DNA of 9,034 nucleotides, taken from CAYXXZ01 sp050175615. GTDB lineage: Bacteria; Pseudomonadota; Gammaproteobacteria; Pseudomonadales; Porticoccaceae. Below the pieces are notes generated by a model. The model ran no database searches. It worked only from the letters and a program-made list of their open reading frames with translations, and had not been told where the DNA came from. The stretch spans positions 1 through 9,034 of the forward strand of contig JBFXIU010000136.1 of NCBI GenBank assembly GCA_050175615.1. Reading direction: 5' to 3'. Position numbers and translations under genes: made by a program. Positions 7,046-9,034 of this stretch are shown piece after piece. Positions within the stretch are counted from its first letter, which is position 1, and each line of letters opens with the position of its first letter.

Positions 7046-7390
7046 GATTTATGCTCGCGATGCAGTCGCTTTATGCCGGGAAGAACGCCGCTCGGCGAGC
7101 GGTTATGCTTAGACCGCCCTGTCAGGCCACCTGAATGATCTGATTCAGGATGCCGCACACCTGTCCAAAAACGGCATCCGATACGGTTTTCATCGGATGA
7201 GGGGCTGCCTGCCTTGCCCTCCAGTCAAAGGACTTTGGTTGATGGCACAGAATAAAACTGGTTTTCCCTGCCTTCCGCCTAGAGGCAAGGCCCGCAGCAA
7301 TCGCGAATGGGTTGGGAGAAGGCTGGCAAGCCCACACCCGCAGCCTCATAGAGGAAGCGCTTTGAGTTTTGGTCTGATCAAAGCAGGGTG
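7046..7390. other. Gene-poor region with several inverted repeats
   Basis: No convincing protein gene is seen. The open frames at 7197-7499 (plus) and 7122-7466 (minus) run into the tRNA and have no protein-like character. Inverted repeats are at 7088-7102 (6-bp arms CCGCTC/GAGCGG, loop of 3), 7130-7149 (7-bp arms CCTGAAT/ATTCAGG, loop of 6), 7175-7199 (8-bp arms CATCCGAT/ATCGGATG, loop of 9) and 7270-7291 (GCCTT/AAGGC plus GCC/GGC around TAGA). The 7175-7199 hairpin is followed by a run of five T on the minus strand after a 3-base gap. None makes a clear terminator for the pilus operon on the plus strand. Confidence 0.5.
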
Positions 7391-7420
7391 CCGAAAAAGA
7401 AGCTGGAGAGACAATCTCCA
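7391..7420 (-). terminator. Intrinsic terminator after the tRNA gene
   Basis: On the minus strand, 14 bases after the tRNA CCA end, TGGAGA-TTGTC-TCTCCA forms a perfect 6-bp hairpin (7404-7420). It is followed by GCTTCTTTTTC, with five consecutive T. This is a plausible Rho-independent terminator for the tRNA transcript. Read on the plus strand, the hairpin is followed by TTTGTTGCTTTATT, so it may also work weakly in that direction. Confidence 0.65.
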
Positions 7421-7433
7421 TTTGTTGCTTTAT

Positions 7434-7510
7434 TGGTGGCGCTTCAGGGACTCGAACCCCGGACACGCGGATTATGATTCCGCTGCTCTAACCGACTGAG
7501 CTAAAGCGCC
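7434..7510 (-). tRNA. tRNA with CAU anticodon, probably elongator tRNA-Met
   Basis: The minus strand folds into a complete 77-nt cloverleaf. The acceptor stem is GGCGCTT/AAGCGCC, followed by discriminator A and an encoded CCA. The D-arm is GCTC/GAGC with loop AGTCGGTTA. The anticodon stem is GCGGA/TCCGC with loop ATCATAA, giving anticodon CAT at 7474-7476. The T-arm carries TTCGAGT in its loop. The perfect first base pair G1-C72 rules out an initiator tRNA, which has a mismatch there. The same anticodon is used by tRNA-Ile2 after lysidine modification; I favour elongator Met from overall look but cannot settle it. It has its own promoter upstream and a terminator downstream. Confidence 0.93.
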
Positions 7511-7523
7511 ATTGCAGGCCCGC

Positions 7524-7553
7524 TATTTAAGCCGCTCGGGCAAATCCTGTCAA
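7524..7553 (-). promoter_or_regulatory. Sigma-70 promoter of the tRNA gene
   Basis: On the minus strand a consensus -35 box TTGACA (7548-7553) is followed after 18 bases by TAAATA (7524-7529), or after 17 bases by TTAAAT. Transcription would begin about 7518, just before the mature tRNA end at 7510. The GC-rich stretch GCGGGCC after the -10 box is the kind of discriminator seen at stable-RNA promoters under stringent control. Confidence 0.75.
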
Positions 7554-7641
7554 TAGGAAGTCCGCCCCGAAAAGGGACGGGCCAGCGCGGGAGGACAGCC
7601 GTTGCTTGACCTGTGTTTACGCGCGTTTGGCAAGTCGCCAA

Positions 7642-7968
7642 TCACTGGAAAAGTGTGACGACCCTTGCCAACACCTCGTCCATGAGCGCTGCGGGCAAGG
7701 TGTCCACCTTGCGGGCATGGCGTGCTGCCAGGTCAATGACGCGCGGCTGGTCACAGCGCACAATGCCGGTAGTTTTGATCCCGGTCAGCGGTACGGCGAA
7801 GCCAAGGCGGCGGCTGAACTCGCCGCCGTTGGTAATCGGCAGGATAACGGGCAGCCTGGTTACTTCGTTGAATTCCGCTGGGGATACGATCAGTACAGGA
7901 CGACTCCCGCTTTGCTCATGCCCCGTAGTCGGATCGAGCGACACGAGGTAAATATCACCCCGCTTCAC
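7642..7968 (-). CDS. chpB: ChpB/PemK/MazF-family mRNA interferase toxin
   Basis: A 108-residue toxin of the MazF/PemK/ChpB fold, a cytoplasmic RNase that cuts mRNA when its antitoxin is lost. The diagnostic N-terminus is present: RGDIYLVSLDPTTGHEQSGSRP, with the GHEQ phrase typical of ChpB, R23-P24, and LPITNGG with T46; E18, R23 and T46 are the likely active-site residues by comparison with the family. The length is usual, with no truncation. It starts with GTG at 7968, overlapping the antitoxin stop as GTGA, with no strong ribosome binding site of its own, so translation probably depends on the antitoxin gene. This keeps toxin below antitoxin. The next gene in the same direction is the tRNA, which has its own promoter. 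Confidence 0.93.
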   Translation of the reverse strand: MKRGDIYLVSLDPTTGHEQSGSRPVLIVSPAEFNEVTRLPVILPITNGGEFSRRLGFAVPLTGIKTTGIVRCDQPRVIDLAARHARKVDTLPAALMDEVLARVVTLFQ

Positions 7969-8222
7969 AGCAATTCATTACCCACAGCGGGCGCATCGAC
8001 CCATTCGCGCTCATCGGCGGGCTGCGGCTGTGAATAGTCCGACGCAGCCAACAACTCCGCAAGCGTGTAGCGCGGACGTGGATGGGGATTGACCACCAGG
8101 CAACCATGATCGACCACAAGGCCGACCGTTGCGCCAACTTGCAGATGCAGCTGATCGAGAAAGGCGGGCGGTACGGCCAGCATGACCGAGCCGCCAACCT
8201 TGCGGAGACTGGTTGTGTGCAT
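7965..8222 (-). CDS. chpS: ChpS/MazE-like antitoxin (AbrB/SpoVT swapped-hairpin fold)
   Basis: An 85-residue antitoxin. The first 45 residues (LRKVGGSVMLAVPPAFLDQL...VGATVGLVVDHGCLVV) follow the MazE/AbrB DNA-binding pattern of ChpS and PemI. The RYTLAELLAASD segment at about 51-62 is typical of ChpS and begins the acidic tail that wraps and blocks the toxin. It should bind its own promoter as a dimer and repress the operon, more strongly with toxin bound. ATG 8222 has GGGG about 8 bases upstream. A strong promoter with a palindrome over its -10 box lies directly upstream. It is 66 bases downstream of the permease gene on the same strand but has its own promoter. Confidence 0.9.
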   Translation of the reverse strand: MHTTSLRKVGGSVMLAVPPAFLDQLHLQVGATVGLVVDHGCLVVNPHPRPRYTLAELLAASDYSQPQPADEREWVDAPAVGNELL

Positions 8223-8241
8223 AATGTAACCCCAAGAATCA

Positions 8242-8261
8242 AGTTATATTGAAGTATAACT
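8242..8261. promoter_or_regulatory. Palindromic operator over the chpS -10 box
   Basis: AGTTATA-N6-TATAACT is a perfect 7-bp inverted repeat that covers the whole -10 box of the toxin-antitoxin promoter. Its place and symmetry fit an autoregulatory site for the dimeric ChpS/MazE-type antitoxin. The binding is inferred. Confidence 0.65.
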
Positions 8262-8281
8262 ACGCGGTTTTTCGCCTGCAA
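8253..8281 (-). promoter_or_regulatory. Promoter of the chpS-chpB operon
   Basis: On the minus strand, -35 TTGCAG (8276-8281) and -10 TATACT (8253-8258) are separated by exactly 17 bases, a good sigma-70 arrangement. Transcription would start about 20-25 bases before the antitoxin ATG. Confidence 0.75.
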
Positions 8282-8288
8282 GGAGAAA

Positions 8289-9034
8289 TCAACGCAGTAG
8301 GCGCCGCCGCAACAGAACGGTGGCGAGAACATAGGCGCAGAGCGCGTAGGCCAGCAGGACGGCAAGATGCAGCGCCACCTGCGTAGGCGCGTGCCCGGTC
8401 AGGAGCGGACGCAAGAGCAGCACGGCATGGGTGAGAGGCAGCACTGCGGCGATGTTCTGCGCAAAGGCCGGCAGGGTATGCAGCGGATAGAAGACGCCAC
8501 AAAAGAGGAACATGGGCGTCACCGCCAGGGTGAAGTAGTACATGAAAAAATCATAGCTACGCGACAGGGCAGTAAAGGCCAGGGCGATGGCACCAAAACT
8601 CAAACCCGTGAGCAGAATGACCGGCAGGGCGAGAAGGACCTGCCAGTGCCAGTCGATGGCCCCGAAAAAGCTCGCCACGATGATGATCGCCAGGGCACTG
8701 ATGGCCCCCTTCAGCGCACACCAAAGCAGCTCCCCGGTGACGATGTCGCCCATCTGCAGGGGCGTCGCCAGAATCGAGAGATAGGTATTCTGCACCGCCA
8801 TGCGCGTGTACGCCGAGTAGAGCCCCTCAAAGGTTGCGGTGTTCATTGCCGAGCTGGCGACGATCCCCGAGGCAATGAAGGTGATGTAGGGCATGCCTTC
8901 CATCCGCCCGACGAAGTGACCCAGTCCGTAGCCGAGCGCCAGTAGATAAAGCAGCGGGTCGACAAAATTACCGAGCAGGCTGGGCAGGAGCAACTTGCGC
9001 CAGACCAAAAAATTCCGCCGCAGTACCGCCAGGG
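8289..9034 (-). CDS. ABC-2 type transporter permease (NodJ/DrrB-like), 5' end outside window
   Basis: An inner-membrane permease subunit of an ABC-2 exporter; its ATPase partner is not in the window but would be expected upstream, to the right. About six hydrophobic segments are seen, and the LPAFAQNIAAVLPLTHAVLLLR stretch near the end, after FMYYFTLAVTPMFLFCGVFYPL, is typical of NodJ and related ABC-2 permeases. A TTG at 9008 could be called as start, but the frame stays open to the edge and the upstream codons (L-A-V-L-R-R-N-F-L-V-W-R-K) continue the family's N-terminal pattern, so the true start lies beyond 9034. At least 247 codons are visible, so only a short N-terminal piece should be missing. 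The substrate cannot be told from sequence. Confidence 0.88.
   Translation of the reverse strand, partial: LAVLRRNFLVWRKLLLPSLLGNFVDPLLYLLALGYGLGHFVGRMEGMPYITFIASGIVASSAMNTATFEGLYSAYTRMAVQNTYLSILATPLQMGDIVTGELLWCALKGAISALAIIIVASFFGAIDWHWQVLLALPVILLTGLSFGAIALAFTALSRSYDFFMYYFTLAVTPMFLFCGVFYPLHTLPAFAQNIAAVLPLTHAVLLLRPLLTGHAPTQVALHLAVLLAYALCAYVLATVLLRRRLLR

Noticed and set aside
7197..7499. 100-codon plus-strand open frame and the 114-codon minus-strand frame 7122-7466
   Set aside because: Both run through the tRNA gene; the phrase FRDSNPGHADYDSAALTD is the antisense translation of the tRNA, a common annotation artefact.
7434..7510. tRNA as an integration site for a mobile element
   Set aside because: No integrase gene is present, and I saw no second copy of the tRNA 3' end in the window.
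7627..7641. TTGGC/GCCAA hairpin directly after the chpB stop as a terminator
   Set aside because: The stem is five base pairs and no T run follows on the minus strand.
7606..8037. 143-codon plus-strand open frame and other frames opposite the toxin-antitoxin genes
   Set aside because: They are shadows of chpB and chpS, whose families and overlap are clear.
8259..8275. GCGAAAAACCGC after the permease as a terminator
   Set aside because: The arms are only three bases, there is no T run, and the stretch forms the spacer of the chpS promoter.
8367..8945. 192-codon plus-strand open frame opposite the permease
   Set aside because: Low-complexity Arg/Gly/Gln/Glu-rich translation of the antisense of a membrane protein gene; not a real protein.

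Overview
The window looks like part of the chromosome of a Gram-negative member of Pseudomonadota. The type IV pilus genes, short overlapping gene junctions, moderately high G+C and a ChpB/ChpS-type toxin-antitoxin pair all fit. An acidithiobacillia-like or beta/gamma-proteobacterial source is my guess from the style of the proteins; nothing in the sequence names the species.

Layout. Bases 1-68 hold the first 22 codons of a minus-strand gene, possibly of the TraR/DksA family, running off the left edge. Bases 69-326 are intergenic. Bases 327 to about 623 hold the wreck of a MntA/HepT (MNT-HEPN) toxin-antitoxin pair: the start of mntA is joined in frame to a middle piece of hepT, whose tail is frameshifted and decayed. 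From about 674 to 6962 comes a compact plus-strand minor-pilin operon: fimT, pilV, pilW, pilX, pilY1. Its junctions are ATGA, TGAcATG, GTGA and ATGA, so the genes are probably translationally coupled. The first four proteins are prepilin-like, with a type III signal or hydrophobic N-helix, and should form the initiating tip complex of a type IV pilus. PilY1 is the large secreted tip protein with a von Willebrand A-like N-terminal part and a PilC/PilY1-type C-terminal propeller. No pilE follows; about 470 bases without a convincing gene lie between pilY1 and the tRNA.

The right part is all on the minus strand. A tRNA with CAU anticodon (probably elongator tRNA-Met) has encoded CCA, its own promoter and an intrinsic terminator. 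Upstream of it is a toxin-antitoxin operon, chpS-chpB-like, with a good sigma-70 promoter whose -10 box lies inside a palindrome. At the right edge is an ABC-2 (NodJ/DrrB-like) permease gene that is open at its 5' end; its true start lies outside the window.

Overall this is mainly a known type of locus. The items most worth a second look are the MNT-HEPN deletion remnant, AT-rich and probably variable segments inside pilW and pilY1, weakened metal sites in PilY1, a 12-bp in-frame tandem repeat in pilW, and two mini-ORFs with strong ribosome binding sites that end exactly on the start of the next gene. I did not find convincing evidence of a wholly new system.
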